Of a stretch of DNA of 64,000 nucleotides, positions 49,740-63,530 are shown in pieces; position 1 is the stretch's first letter; each line of letters begins with the position of its first letter. Source of the stretch: Bigelowiella natans CCMP2755 (lineage: Eukaryota > Cercozoa > Chlorarachniophyceae); the NCBI GenBank assembly GCA_000320545.1, contig ADNK01000828.1, forward strand, positions 124,001-188,000. Reading direction: 5' to 3'. Position numbers and translations under genes: made by a program. The notes beneath the pieces were generated by a model. It had not been told where the DNA came from and made no database searches. It saw nothing but the letters and a program-made list of their open reading frames with translations.

Positions 49740-50304
49740 GTACTAACTTAACAGTAAAGCACAAAACATTATCAACCGCTGCTAACTTTGCCGGAACAGA
49801 AGATTCCATGTCTTTGAGAACAAATCGGTCAGAGTCAGTGTCAGGAGTCCGATATCCCTGATAGATAGATAAATGCTTATCGTCGTCGTCCTCCTCCTCC
49901 TCCTCCTCCTCCTCCTCATCATCATCATCATCATCATTATGATCATCATCTTCGAACATACCGCAGAAATCATCCTAGCCTCGGTTAGTAAGAGCTGCAA
50001 AATCTGTTCCAAAAAATCATTATCATTTTATGTTCATAGTATTAATCCAGTATTTCCTCCTCCTCCTCCTCCTCCTCCTCTCCTTCTCTCCCTCCTCGCC
50101 ATCATCATCATCATCATCATCATCATCATTGGGTAGTCACGTTATCAAATTGTCAATACCGACAGACACAATTGCTACTACTACTACTCTTATCAACACC
50201 ATCAGAAAGCTTGTAGGAATAGGTTTCGTATATCTTACACGTGTTTGTAGTCATTAAATCGTCACATTAATTCTTCTTGATTACGACGGTATGAGGTGCA
50301 GTAG

Positions 50305-50337
<33 letters not shown>

Positions 50338-51160
50338 TATGATAGTGATAGCAACCTCGTATTCATTCATTTCACTTATCGGCTTGTCGCCTTCAAAATC
50401 AAGCTTTAACAGCTCATCGGTACTACACACAGTAGTAGTGATAGTCATTTAGTTGTTGTTTGCATCATGATGATATATTCAACCATGCAATACTACTACT
50501 ACTACTACCACTACCACTACTACAACTACTGCTGCTACTACTTTTGCAGTCGTGATAAGCGAAGATATCTGCCAAGCATAGCAATATAAGAAAACGGATA
50601 AGATTAGGAGGGTAGTAGGAAGAAGAAGAAGAAGAAGTAGTAACATATAGACGACGTGGTGTGTATGGAAACATTGTCATCGTTATTGTGGTGGTGTGCG
50701 TACGATAACAGCTCTAGCGGAAGTCGGTCTTTGTAAACGAGGAATGTCTGTTCTTCGGACATGTTGTAGGCATCCAAAATCTTAACCACGAAGAAAAACA
50801 AAAGCAAGAACAAGAACAAAAGACCACCAACGAGAAGAACAAAATCAAAACAAAGAATTATCATCAAACTCACGAGTTGTCAATGAGTCATGTATTACTA
50901 GTTATGATTTATGATCCAATGATGCAACCCCTACTACTCTACCTACTACTCTACAAAATGAATGAACAGTACAATGAAGTCACTAATGCACTTGATAGTA
51001 CTACTCTTTTAAACTCTCTCTCTTACCTGTTTCTTCGCTGTATACAAAGCATCAGCCATTACGACGTTTGCTTGGACGGTTACAAAGTCGTCGGGGTTAT
51101 CAGATCTAGGAGAGAATGAGTAACACATGATCTCTCTTAATGGACAACATTCTATGTATC

Positions 51161-51206
<46 letters not shown>

Positions 51207-52261
51207 CCATAATATTGATTTATGATCATTACATATTGATTTATTTTATCGGTTTCATCACAGTTATTATTATCATTATCATACTATTCATATCTTGGTG
51301 ATTTTTATACCATATATCAGCACGACTACTACTCGTACAGAATGAAACACAGGGCAGTACACAAAGTGAGGTAGTAGCAGAGCAGCACCCACCCACCTAC
51401 AATATCCCTTGGTCAAGAGAAGCTCAGCATTGGACATACCTGAACAACAATTCAACAACAACAATCAATCATCAAATTGTGATAACAAGAACTAGTTAGC
51501 TGAAAAGGAGATGATGTAGTAGTAGCCAGTATCATATCCAATGCTGCTGCTGTTGTTGTTGTTGTTGTTGTTGTTGTTCCTGCTTTTGAACTAATAATAG
51601 CCTTCTTTTTAACTAATAATATCACCCAATTATGTATTATTATCTCTTTGTGTTGCTGTTAATGATACGTATACCGTGAATGAAGGATTTAATAGGGTTG
51701 ATACTCTCCCTCTTCTTCTTTTTGTAATGGTTGTTGTTGGTGGTGGTGGTGGTGATGATGGTGATGATGATGATGGAAATGGTTGCTAACCAACGGGCTC
51801 TGTGACATAGATTTCATCTCCTTTTCCAATCTATGGTCGGTATGGATTAGACAAAAGAACAAACAACTTAGTAGTAATAGTAGTCATAAATCATCAACTT
51901 TAAGAAGAGAAGGAGAGATATAGAGAGAAGGCGAATAATGATTGATGACAATAAGGCACATAGTGTTATTACCTTGGTATCAGCGGTCAAGACTACCGCA
52001 TCTTTGCTTTGATCGTAGTCAAGGGTGGCCATCAAAGTAGTACCACCAGTTGAAGAAGAAGAAGAAGAAGAAGAAGAAGAAGAGACTACAACCCTTGGAA
52101 GAAGCTCTGTTAGCGGTACCAAAGCCACCTGTTTCACTGACTCTAGATACACCTAGAAGAAGAAGAAGAAGAAGAAGAAGAAGAAGAACATCAACAACAA
52201 GAAGTTGTAGCAGTAAGTCCTCTCACACACACTCAGTCGTTGGTTGTTGCTGCTTATCTTG

Positions 52262-52297
<36 letters not shown>

Positions 52298-53049
52298 CGC
52301 CGCACCGCGGTTTATACGAATATCAGTGATCATTTTCATTATCATCCTCCTCCTTCTCCTCCTCCTCCTCCTCCTCCCCATTCTTCTCTATTTCACCATC
52401 ATTCAGATATTATTAGTAGTAATAAAAACCAACCAACCCCGTGAGCCAAAACAACCGAGAATGCGTCTACAAAGGCTTGGAACGTAAGTCCTCCACGTAG
52501 TGCATCCAGTGATGACGACGAAGAGGAGGAGGACGATATTAATTCATCGATTTTCTGATGATGATGATGATGATTACGATGATAGTAAATCTTGTTAGTC
52601 GTCATACAACACCGGTATATCTGCATCATCATCATGATCATCATGCAAGATGATCACTGTTTATGGTTATATTATTATCCTCATTATTCTGATCATCATC
52701 ATCATCAACATCATTCTAGTTCCTACTACTACTCTACCTGTTCAAGTGCTATCCATCTTTTCTCCAAAGCCTTAATTCAAAACATTGAAGCGAGTAGTAG
52801 GAGTACATTTACACATTATTTATTATTATTAAAAGCCTTCTCCAGCAACTTTCTCAAAATAGACTAATTTCTACTCATTATATCTTCTCTTCCCTTGTAC
52901 ATATTATAATGCGATCTACTACTTCCTTCGATTATCTACCTGAACTCGTTGATTTGCTTCCTCTTTTATGAAAGAGCCTTGGAGAAGTGAATTACGTTCT
53001 TCCGATGTCCAGGTTATCGGAGAATATCTGATTATGATAAGATCACATA

Positions 53050-53085
<36 letters not shown>

Positions 53086-54025
53086 GGCAAAATCAAATCC
53101 AGAGAATAATAATGTAAGAAGAACAAGAATAAAAACAAAAAAAAATACAAATAAGAAACAATATGGATATGTACATATATACATTTCGTCTGTTGTGGGT
53201 TTTGTTTGGAATGTATTTATGTGTTCTTGAAGCATCCACAAATATTTATCAACGAGTGTTTCTCTAGTGTGTAAAGTTATTTCATCATCATCATCATCAT
53301 CACCATCATCATCATATCACCATAACAAATAATTTTAATAATCGTAAAGACTGCTTCTACTTACGTGAATAATGGCAAAGTTTTAAAGTACCCAACCCAT
53401 TTCGAATCCTGATGCAATGAATTATTCAATCAATGAATAGACGATAACGATGATGACGATAATTGAATAGATGCTCCAATTATGCACATACGTCGTTATT
53501 GTTATCATTCAGTGCTATATCTGATTCAGATAAAAATGATGATGATGATGATGGTGATAATGAGCAATAAAATGAACTACTTCTCTATTAAATATTGTAG
53601 CACATTACTTGTCCTAATGCTCTTTCTCTCATAATCCACAATGCGAGGGATGTTAAAGTATCTTGCCCTTCCGAAAGCTGGTAGTAGTTTTGTGTGCATG
53701 CATATTATAAAGAAGGAAGAGGTGGAGAAAACACGCAACGTCGTCCATTTTTTACGACGTCATATATTTGAGATCAAATGCATCAAAAACAAAAACAATG
53801 GCAGCAGCAGCAGTAGCATATAGAAAAACCAACCTCCTTGAGTAAAGGGTCGTCCTCTACATCCTTCTTTGTGATACAAAGCATTGATGGAACGCTTAAG
53901 ATGGGCTCACCTGTCATTATCATCATCATCATCATATTATCATATCATCATCATGTGAGATAACCTATTTCAATTGTGGCCTCCCTTGCTATCGTGCGTG
54001 TATTATAATTTTGTATATACCATAA

Positions 54026-54058
<33 letters not shown>

Positions 54059-54680
54059 TAATAATGATAAAGATAGATAATAATAAAACAAAAAAGAACG
54101 ATGTATACAAACCCTTTGGAATCTCCTCAGTGCTAATCATGCTCATTCGTCCGCCTAGCATTGCCGGTTTCATCTTCTGCATGTTGGTTATTCAAGATGA
54201 TAAAATCACGATGATCGCAATGCACATCACGCATGCATGAGAGGTGAGTATAAACATTGCTTATTATATGTGCATCTTAAAGTGGTTTGTTCCACCACAT
54301 CCGTGAGGCCTTTTGACTGGAAGAATTCATAGGCTTGCTCTACGAGGTTGCTAGCTACATAGATAAGTTAATAAAGTAGTAAGGAAAAAACGTTATAATA
54401 AGATGGCAGAAGGAAATAAAATTAAGCTTACTAAAGATAAATTAAGGTAGTAGAAGGTAGGCTTAATTTAGATCAGCAATGCCGCATTGTTTGTTTGATA
54501 TTAGCTTCAGGTGCAGTTGACGGATTCCAAACCTGGTTCTGGCATGAAATCAGGTATTTTCGACACACTTTGCAGATTTGCAATAGTGGGGATGGTTGTT
54601 GCTCTAGGGGAATGATGCTCAAGTCTTCGAAGTCTTCGCACCGAAAAGCCTAAAACAAAAAGACGATATGCAAGAAACAT
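48429..54680 (-). CDS. Rubisco-LSMT/SETD3-like SET-domain methyltransferase with signal-type leader
   Basis: SAM-dependent protein methyltransferase; plant relatives methylate Rubisco large subunit or aldolase, and animal SETD3 methylates actin His. ATG at 54680 opens MFLAYRLFVLGFSVRRLRRL, a signal peptide followed by an Arg/Ser/Thr-rich tract. Exons in order: ASNLVEQAYEFFQSKG (about 54295-54355), KMKPAMLGGR (about 54118-54180), GEPILSVPSMLCITKKDVED (about 53830-53910), WTSEERNSLLQGSFIKEEA (about 52940-53010), GGLTFQAFVDAFSVVL (about 52440-52505), VALVPLTELLP and ATLDYDQSKDAVVLTAD (about 51975-52155), GKGDEIYVTE (about 51790-51830), SNAELLLTKGY (about 51400-51440) and NPDDFVTVQANVV (about 51030-51107). 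The C-terminal substrate-binding domain follows (MSEEQTFLVYKDRLPLELLS, LLKLDFEGDKP), ending DEDDSNR at 48429. The canonical NHS asparagine-histidine segment sits in an expanded Ser tract and could not be located, so catalytic competence is unproven. Some small exons are unresolved. Confidence 0.8.
51160..51202. repeat. (AT)n microsatellite
   Basis: Pure AT run of about 40 bases in a SET-gene intron. Confidence 0.85.
52049..52084. repeat. (GAA)n array, apparently coding
   Basis: On the minus strand it reads as a poly-Ser tract inside the SET-domain exon, next to VPLTELLP. A second GAA array lies just upstream in the adjacent intron (52154-52188). Confidence 0.7.
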
Positions 54681-54960
54681 AAAGGTATGTTTGAAGCCGT
54701 ATACCGGCACATAGGCACATGATTTTGTGCATCGAGCTTAATATGCTCTTTCAGCATCATCCTGGGGATCTCTCGTCCATGCAGGAGGTTCGTTGTTGTG
54801 GTTGTTGTTGTTGGAGGGGGAGGAGGAGGAGGAGGAGGAGGAGGGTTTAAATAAATTTATTCGACGTTAGCAAAATTTTGTCGCTCTCTCTCTGACAGAA
54901 CTCCCCCTCTTGATACTACAATACGAGGAGGGGCGAAAAAGCAGGACAGGTTTCTCATTG

Positions 54961-55591
54961 TTAATGAGGAGGAGGGAAATAAGTGCTACCCCGAGCCTGG
55001 GACTTCCTATGCAAAAAAGTCGATTTGGACGAGCTTGTGAACCTTCTTCCAACTATAGAACCTGCTGCATATGTTATCGCTGATGAAATAATGCAGCAAG
55101 AACCACAAAGGAGGGTATTATAAGCACTACTCGAAGGTACCTTGGACCACTTGGTTCATAATGAGGAGACAGCAAAGTAAGACAGGGGAGGGCATGCTTT
55201 TTCGAAGAACCCATCTATTGTCCGACAAGATGCACATCGTAGTTTTGGTAGGTAGGGATGCTGCGCAACGAGGAGGAGGAGGACGAGGAGGAGGACGAGG
55301 AGGAGGAGGACACGAGGACAGCAAGTCCTGCTCGTACCAGAGACTCGTTCTACTTCTGCTAATTTTTTATTCTCCTTGTCGTCAATACGAAACCCGATCC
55401 AATACCATGATGCGACAACGGAGAAAATCAGGAAAATTGGGATAAACCTGTAAGCATAAATCCAACATGAAAATTGTGTCATTGGGGAGAGCCAAGGTTG
55501 TATAGAGAATACGACATCTGAAACTGCGAATTATTCATGATGTAATGGGCTAAGGTTGTAGGGAAGTATACCTAGCGTGATCTGAATTCAT
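54961..55591 (-). CDS. small two-helix membrane protein, unknown function
   Basis: Four exons splice with perfect phase closure: 55572-55591, 55447-55541-type start trimmed to 55338-55447, 55141-55260 and 54961-55079, i.e. 20+110+120+119 nt, giving 122 aa. Residues about 8-25 (FIPIFLIFSVVASWYWIGF) form a membrane helix after a 7-residue N-terminus. A charged segment follows (DDKENKKLAEVERV), then a second hydrophobic stretch at about 70-92 (VLLCCLLIMNQVVQAITYAA), and a basic Ser/Thr/Arg tail ending FPPPH. No family was recognised. It lies between the SET gene, on the same strand, and the divergent BAR-TPR-auxilin gene. The model rests on splice consensus only. A poly-Gly/Arg frame on the opposite strand is microsatellite-derived and was not preferred. 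Confidence 0.5.
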
Positions 55592-55960
55592 GAGTGAACT
55601 TGGTAAAAAGAAAGAAAGAAGACAGACCGAACTAATATAGAAAGAGAATTGAATCTACGACGGAGGGGAAGGGAAGGTAGTAGCCACCCGCAGTAAGAAG
55701 AAGAAGAACAACAACAACATCAACAACCAGAACAAGAACAAGAAAAAGGAAAAAAGCACAGGCACTGACTAGAGAGCTCTTATAGTTCCTCTAGGAAGCA
55801 AATTCCAAATCTGCATCAGGAATAAAGCTAAGCCATCGTTGTGACAAATAAATTCATTGATTTTGACTTCTGATAGACAGATAGGCAGACGGACAACAGC
55901 AGTAGCAGCAGAAAATTACGAGATTACCCACAGAAGTGCAACGGTAGCAGCGTCCTCAAC
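55592..55960. promoter_or_regulatory. divergent intergenic region
   Basis: About 370 bp between the 122-aa protein and the BAR-TPR-auxilin ATG. It carries AAG/AAC-rich repeats near 55697-55755 and no exon. Confidence 0.35.
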
Positions 55961-57608
55961 ATGGATTTCCTGAAGAAAGGTCTTGCCTCTGCAAGCAAGA
56001 TGGTGGGTTCAGCGTCGGACATGCTCACATCCGGTGTACTTAAGGAGAGGAGGGACAAGTCGTTGGAGGATGACAGGCAAAAACTCAAGGCCTTGGAAAA
56101 GATGTTAGCAAACTTTAAAAAGACACTCAAATCCTTCCAAAAGAGGGCATCTAGTCAATCACTTGCACAGCTTCAACTTGCACAGGTTAGTGAATTTATA
56201 GTTGTCGTTCTTTTTTTTGCAGCAAGCAATTACAGTCTGATATCTTATTCAAAGGATTGCCTGTATATTTTTGGCATTGTGGTAACATTTTTTTTGCCGT
56301 TATGGTATGTTCGTTAGCACATTGGTGTAGTCTACAAGGCAAGCAAATCCAGGCAAAAGTCCATTCGAGAGTTCATTGACATCCACACTCAGCTCGATTC
56401 GGTACGCTGCCATTAACAGTGATTTAATGAAAAGTAAAACCTCTTCTGAAGAAAATTTCTCGCACTCAATATTAGTTATATTTATTGAAAAAGTTTATCC
56501 TCTCCCTTGTCATTAGAGTGTAACAGTCGTAGTATTGACTCCTTCATTATATTATCTAGATGACAGGAGGGATGTTCCATATGAACTTCGATGACGTAGT
56601 TGTATCTGTCATTGATGAGTGGGCCGATTTAACAAGGAAAACCGCAATATTTCTTAAGAAAACTAATACAGAGATTAACCGGTTGAGAAAGGTAAGGTTG
56701 CCATTTCTCTCCTTTTAGTTCGTCAATAGCTGACTCGTGGAAGCAGTAGCAGCAGTAGCGGGTGTAACTGTGTGACATTTCTACTATCCTTTCATAACAA
56801 CACAGGAGGAAGCAGAGTTCATCCGTGAAAAAAAACAAGCTTTGAAGGCCAAGGATATGGGGAGGTTAAAATGTCATAGACACGCCATCACCATCATCAT
56901 AACCATTATTATTTGGTTTCACCAGATTGACAGAAGAACACAGGAAAGAGATTCGCATGCGAGAGAGTCGGGTGAATCACGTCAAAGGCGTGGTGGCTCA
57001 GATGAAATCCGATGTATGTGCGTATATCGCTTTATATATTAAAGTATATAATGTGAACGTGTGGGAATGTGAGTAATCTTTAATATGTTTGAATATGAAT
57101 CAGAAGGTCAGTTGGTACTTAGTTGTGATAACCGTTACAACAATTATTCAAAAGAAGATTACAAAACAACACCCCTTTCCTTCTTATTATGTTTTTATTA
57201 TCACCATCGTCATCATCATCATCATCAAAGCCGTACAAACAATATTACAATCAGTTAAAAGCCATGGTCAAAAAACTGGTTGACAACCGATTCTCCATTT
57301 TCGACGAGTGTTTTGTGCGATTGATGGAAACGCAGGTAACCAGGGACTATTGTGAAACACAACATAAGTATTTTCCTGCTTGACATTATTTCCGCAATCC
57401 GAACTTAATAAACAACATTCTTTACGTTATATTTGATGCATCGTTGTTATCACGCCATCCATTATTCTAACCCGCATGTGCACACTATATGTTTAGGTGT
57501 CCTACTATGAGAAGGCTGCAGAAATGGTGAAAAGCCTGAAAGTGAAAATAAATGTGTACCGTTCTAAGCGAGCAAGAATCCTCTCTTCTCCTGGTACGAA
57601 GGCCTATT

Positions 57609-57646
<38 letters not shown>

Positions 57647-59363
57647 ATGATGGTCACTCATTCACGCACTACAACGTAGTAGTAATAAATAGTAGTAATA
57701 GTCGTCGTCGTCCAAGAGTAGTGAGTCACTGGGTTGCATCCCCCCGCATGAAAATGATCTATGATCCTATCCTCCTCCTCCTCCTCCTCCTATTTCCTTC
57801 CTTAGTGGAGAAAATGCTTGGTGATGTTCCTCCAAGCATCCTTGCTCCAGGAGATGTAGACGACGTCGCAGATATTCCAGAGCCAATGATGAGAGAGGTC
57901 GAGTAGTAGTCAGTGGTGTTTGATGATGATCATGATGATGATGATGATGATGATGATCATATTATACGGTAGTATCACGATTTTCTCTTTACTACTAGCA
58001 AATAAAGATGACGTAAGATACAAAAATAATAATGAATGAGTGGATAAATGATGAAGCTGCTCTCTCTCCATTTGATAGTAATTATTGTTTTGTTTGACTA
58101 ATCTCCTCCTGCCAGGATGCTAGTACAGATTTTGACTCGAAGAAGAAGAAAGGAGGGAAAGAGAGACACTTCAACGCTACCCAAGTTAACGGCAGCAGCT
58201 ATGCAGTACACTCGGATGATGATGAAGACGAAGACGAAAGCTCGGTTAATATTACAAACATATCACATGATCTTGATGATATGATCTTGATGATGGTTAT
58301 GGTGATGGTGGTGATAGGGCTTGGATGAACCTACTATGCCTTCAAGCGACCAGAGAAGGCAACAGGAGGAAGAACAAATAGAAAAAAAGGAACAAGAAGA
58401 AAAGGAGCAGCTACCCCCAAGAGTGCAACTTACACAACAAGACCTGAACAATATGGTTATTATTATTATTATTAGGGTTAGTACTCTGTCTGTAGAGGGG
58501 GAGGAGGGATTTAGTCAGTCAGTCATTACACCATCGAAGAGAACATAAGAAAAAGAAGAAGAAGACGAAAAAGAAGAAATACACAAGAAGTACTTGTTGT
58601 ATATTGTTACTGCCACCGCCACAAAATTGTATACTTATGATGGCGTTGATGATTCGAATTTCCCTTATTATTGGGTTGGTTTGCCAATAGATGATGGGTT
58701 TGATTTCGTGAACGATACTCTTATGATGATGATGATGATCATCACCATCAATGACAATAACAGGCGACTGCTGAGATGTATAAGAAAGCAGGCGTTGCTG
58801 CCTTCAAAGAGAGCCACTTCGAAGAGGTCATATTATATTTTTAATTCAACTCTCTCTCTCTCTCTCTCCCTCCCTCCCTCTCGCTCTCTCTTGTGCACTC
58901 ATACACTCATATATTTATAAAAGTAGAGGGGGGAGGGGGGGAGTGAAAGAGGGGACACGAAATAAGGCCTTGCCGTCTTTTCTGATATTCGATGATCGCG
59001 GTAATGATCTGTTTGTCTCACCTCTCTCCTCTCCTTTCCTCTTCTTGACTAGGCTGTGACAGAGTTCGGGAAGGCTCTGAGTGTGTTGGGTTTTAATGTC
59101 GACAGTAGTAGCAGTAGTAGTAGTAGTAGTGAAAATAAGACGAGGATCATGATGATGGCGAATGCGGCGGAGAGGTACTTCTACTATTGTTATCAAATAA
59201 ATAACTACAAATGCCAAGAAATTATTGTAGTGGTGGTAGTCGTAGTAGTAGTAGTAGCAGTAGGTGGAAATTGAAGAAGTGGTGGTGGAAATGGTGGTTA
59301 TTAAGGCAACAGCAGCAGCAGCAGCAGCAGGTTTTTGTAGGGTATGCATGTAAGTAATAACAA

Positions 59364-59396
<33 letters not shown>

Positions 59397-59977
59397 CTAC
59401 TCAAAGGAGGGCAGATGAGGTAGTGGATCTAGCTTGCAGCTGCCTCAGCAACAGGGCAATGGTAATACAAAATAAGAGCGGAGACGAAAGGAGTGACCGT
59501 TATGGTGCTGATGATGATTATTGATGTGCTCTAAACCAATAGTTACTTGAAATGAATAATAACTAACACACCAACAACGTCACCACATGATGTAGTGTCA
59601 AAAGCAGCTGAGAAGCTGGAGCAAGATCGTAAAGGATGCCTCTCTTTGCATTTCCCTCAAACCTACCAAGTATGATGATGTTTCAATCAACAAGACATTA
59701 GGGGAGGGAGCGGGGAGGGGGGATTATTGTGCTCAGAAAATCACCAGAAACATGCACATACAACAACACCACACACAAGTTTTCTAGAAATTGATATTTT
59801 CCCCTCCTTTCTTCGTCCTGCGCATTGTTGTCGTTACAATGGTGTTTATGATTACGATGTAATTGCATAGAAACATCATCATGAAGAATCTGATAAACCG
59901 AGGTTTTGCATACGAGGCACTGGGAAAAGTAATTTATGTAGTATAATAAAAGAAAGGAAGAAAGCAGAAAACACCTA

Positions 59978-60018
<41 letters not shown>

Positions 60019-60665
60019 ATACACATACACATGCGGGGAGAGGGAGAGAGAGGGGGGGGGGGGGTGGTGATTGAGTTCTGATATACATGCTACATACATC
60101 CAATGATCCATCCTCCTAATAGTTAATCCTCTTCTTGACTCCTCACTCTTGAGTTCCTCAATATTGGTTTCCCCACCTTATGCCAGCATCATCATCAGCA
60201 TCATCAGCATCAGCATTTCATAACTCCTACTACTACTACTACTTACAATTATGATGTAGATGCAAGAGGCTTTGAATGACTTTCTCTCTGCTCGAAACAT
60301 GGGAGCTACCACCCCCAAGGTCCTTCAAACCATCGGCAGGATCAAGAAAGCAGCAAAACAACCAAAAATCATTCCAATGTACGAATCGAGGCCGTATGCG
60401 GTAAGTACATAATAGAAGTACAGCAACAGCAACAGGAATATCAAAATTCGCAATGATAATTAAACCCCCCCCCCCCCCGCTTACACACAACTTTGTGCGT
60501 AAAACAGGGAACTAAAGCATCATCATCAACAACAACCAACGCAACGGCGACAACAACAGCGAAAAAGTATGCTGCTGGGACGAAGAACATGAATTCGCAG
60601 CAGCAGCAGCAGCAACCAGCAGCTATTCCAAGCATCTTTGAAGGATTGGTAAACTTGTGTGTGTA

Positions 60666-60701
<36 letters not shown>

Positions 60702-60739
60702 TAAGAGCGAGGGCAAAGTATTGCTTTTGATATTAGCCT

Positions 60740-60770
<31 letters not shown>

Positions 60771-61324
60771 GACTGTGGTAGAATGAAGAATTCGACGATG
60801 ATGATAGTCAATGGTTTGTTCCTTTGTTGTTGTTATTGTGCATGTTGTTGATTCTCTTTCCGTTCCTTATTATTAGGATATTCCCTCGGGGCACAAACCA
60901 GTTCCTCCATCATCATCATCATCATCATTGGGTGGTGGTACTACTTCTTCTTCTTCTTCTGCAGCTCCTCCTGCTTCTACCAACCTTTTTGATTGGGACG
61001 GAGGTGGTGGTGATGGTGGAGGATCATCATCTGGGGTAGTATAGTAGTAGTAGGAGTAGTAGTAAATGTATGGTTAATCACATCTAATATGTGCAGTAGT
61101 AGAAGTAGTAGTAATAAAATACCAATAATAATTGTATGAATACCACAACATAAGATTTACGATCGGGAAATAGAGAGAGGGGGGGGGGGGGGGGGAGGAG
61201 AGAGACAGAGAGAGAGAGAGAGAGAAGGAGAGAAGGAGAGTAGAAGAGAAGAATGGTGAAATAAAAAACAAATAAAATCGGCAGTGATGTTGACTTGATC
61301 GTTTTCATCATCATCATATCTGTT

Positions 61325-61358
<34 letters not shown>

Positions 61359-61505
61359 CTATTATCGTCCGTTCACATACATACATCTCTCATCCATCTA
61401 CGCAGCAGCAACAACCAACGGCAGCAGCTGGTAGCGCTGCAAGAAGAGTCTCTAATGATTGGACTAAGTATATTGGAGGAGGGAATTCGGCATCAAGCGT
61501 GGTAT

Positions 61506-61550
<45 letters not shown>

Positions 61551-62442
61551 TGTGTATCAATGCTGCTGCTGCTATTCCATGTGTTGTGCCGTATGTGTGC
61601 TGGTGGTGGTAGTGGTGATGCTCTGTCTGTTCCTTGCTTAAAATAACAACAACAACAACAACATTAATTCGCTGATTGATTCTGACATATATGATTATGA
61701 TGATCATGATCAGATCAATGAGTTCAACCCAAATAACGTCAAACCTACGCCGTCCAAAAAATCGGGTGGGAAGAGGAGTTCAGGTAGTAGTAGTAATAAT
61801 GATGTGTATTATTATACAAGCCCTCACACCTCACTCACTGACTCACAAACAAAAGTAATATAAGGAATGATGATCCTCTTGATCATTGCCACAAATTTGG
61901 TGGTGGTGGTATATTTTAGCTGTTGTTATGAGTGCATTGTTTGATTGTCATCCTTATGTATCCTCCTCGCTGCTAGCAGCAGCAGCAGCGCCCACAGTTA
62001 TGTACTGTGGTATTGCTGTAGGAGGAATCATTCACTGCATGTTTGCTTGTGTTTCTACTGGTGGAGGTGATGATGATAGTATGCAAATGCTAATGATATT
62101 TCCTGCTAGAACTCCTATTCTTATAATAGTTTTTGATGTTATTGTCGTTGTTGTGATCCCTTTCCGTCCCCCCCTTCTCGCTCTCAAGGGATCATATTCG
62201 ACGAAATATTTGGCTCGGATGGCGGTGATGAAGGAGATCTTGATGTACCCGCTCCATCATCATCATCATCATCATCGTTACCGACTGGCGACGACGTTAA
62301 AGAAAGAGGAGGAGGAGGAGGAGGAAGCAGCAATAGCCACAATGGTGGCCCAGCACAATCATCATCGTCCTCTGTCATTTTCGATGATCCTGGACAACAA
62401 CAGGTACTGCTATTGCTACTACTCCTACTACCACTACTGCTA

Positions 62443-62486
<44 letters not shown>

Positions 62487-63142
62487 AATATAAATAGATA
62501 GATATATTTATATATAAACTGGTATTGTCTAAATCATCAAAAATAAGAGGACGATTACTGGATCATCTTCGTTTGTGTGGACCGCTGCTCTTCTTCTTCT
62601 TCTTCTTCTTCTTCTTCTTCATTTTATTACTATTATCATTGTTGTTGTTACTTTCACTAGGGTGGCCCTATCACGCAAATGTGCAACATCCTTGAGGCTA
62701 TGGAAGACCAAAAATTTTGGCATTTCGCACACGATAATCTGTCTCCAAACCAGTATGCAAGAATTCCTCGCGACAAGAAGATGGCCATAAGGTGGTATTT
62801 GGCTACTACAGTGCTATCATTAATATAACAAAATGAACAAGATATGACGACACAGCAAGGAAATTTGATCGATGAGTCATTAATGCCTTGTTGGTAATCT
62901 TGGTATTTCTATGCCTCCTCTTCTTCTCCTTATTCTTATTCTTCGCCTTGTCCTGGATGATGTCACCTAACAAACACCCAAATAGACCTATATGTCTATA
63001 TTCTAATCATCATCGTCGTCGTCATAAAGATTCTTGATGATATGATGTACTATATTACACACCCCTCCCTTTGGTAGATATTTGATAAAGTTGGGCATTA
63101 ACAACACGTCTTTCGTCACAAGCTGGGAAACAACATTGTGTG

Positions 63143-63175
<33 letters not shown>

Positions 63176-63449
63176 ACGTTACATACCATACCAACCAACA
63201 CCAAAGATAGATAAAAACGATGATGAGGAAAAAGGAAGAGAGTGACCGGTTTTACTCTGAGATCGAGGAAAGGGGAGGATAAATATTAGCGACAAAAAGG
63301 ATTCATGAATTGAACCCACACACACACACACACATACACACACACACACACGCCACTTTTTTGCAAACCATTCTAAGAAAAATCAATGATAAATTGTAGG
63401 GAGGAGAAGCGTTACATGCAGGCCCTTGATCAATGGGAGTTTAGGGTGT

Positions 63450-63480
<31 letters not shown>

Positions 63481-63493
63481 CAGTGGTATGATG

Positions 63494-63530
<37 letters not shown>

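Noticed and set aside
55161-55445. Plus-strand frame with Gly/Arg repeats
   Set aside because: Translation of a GGA array; the minus-strand four-exon model has better splice and phase support.
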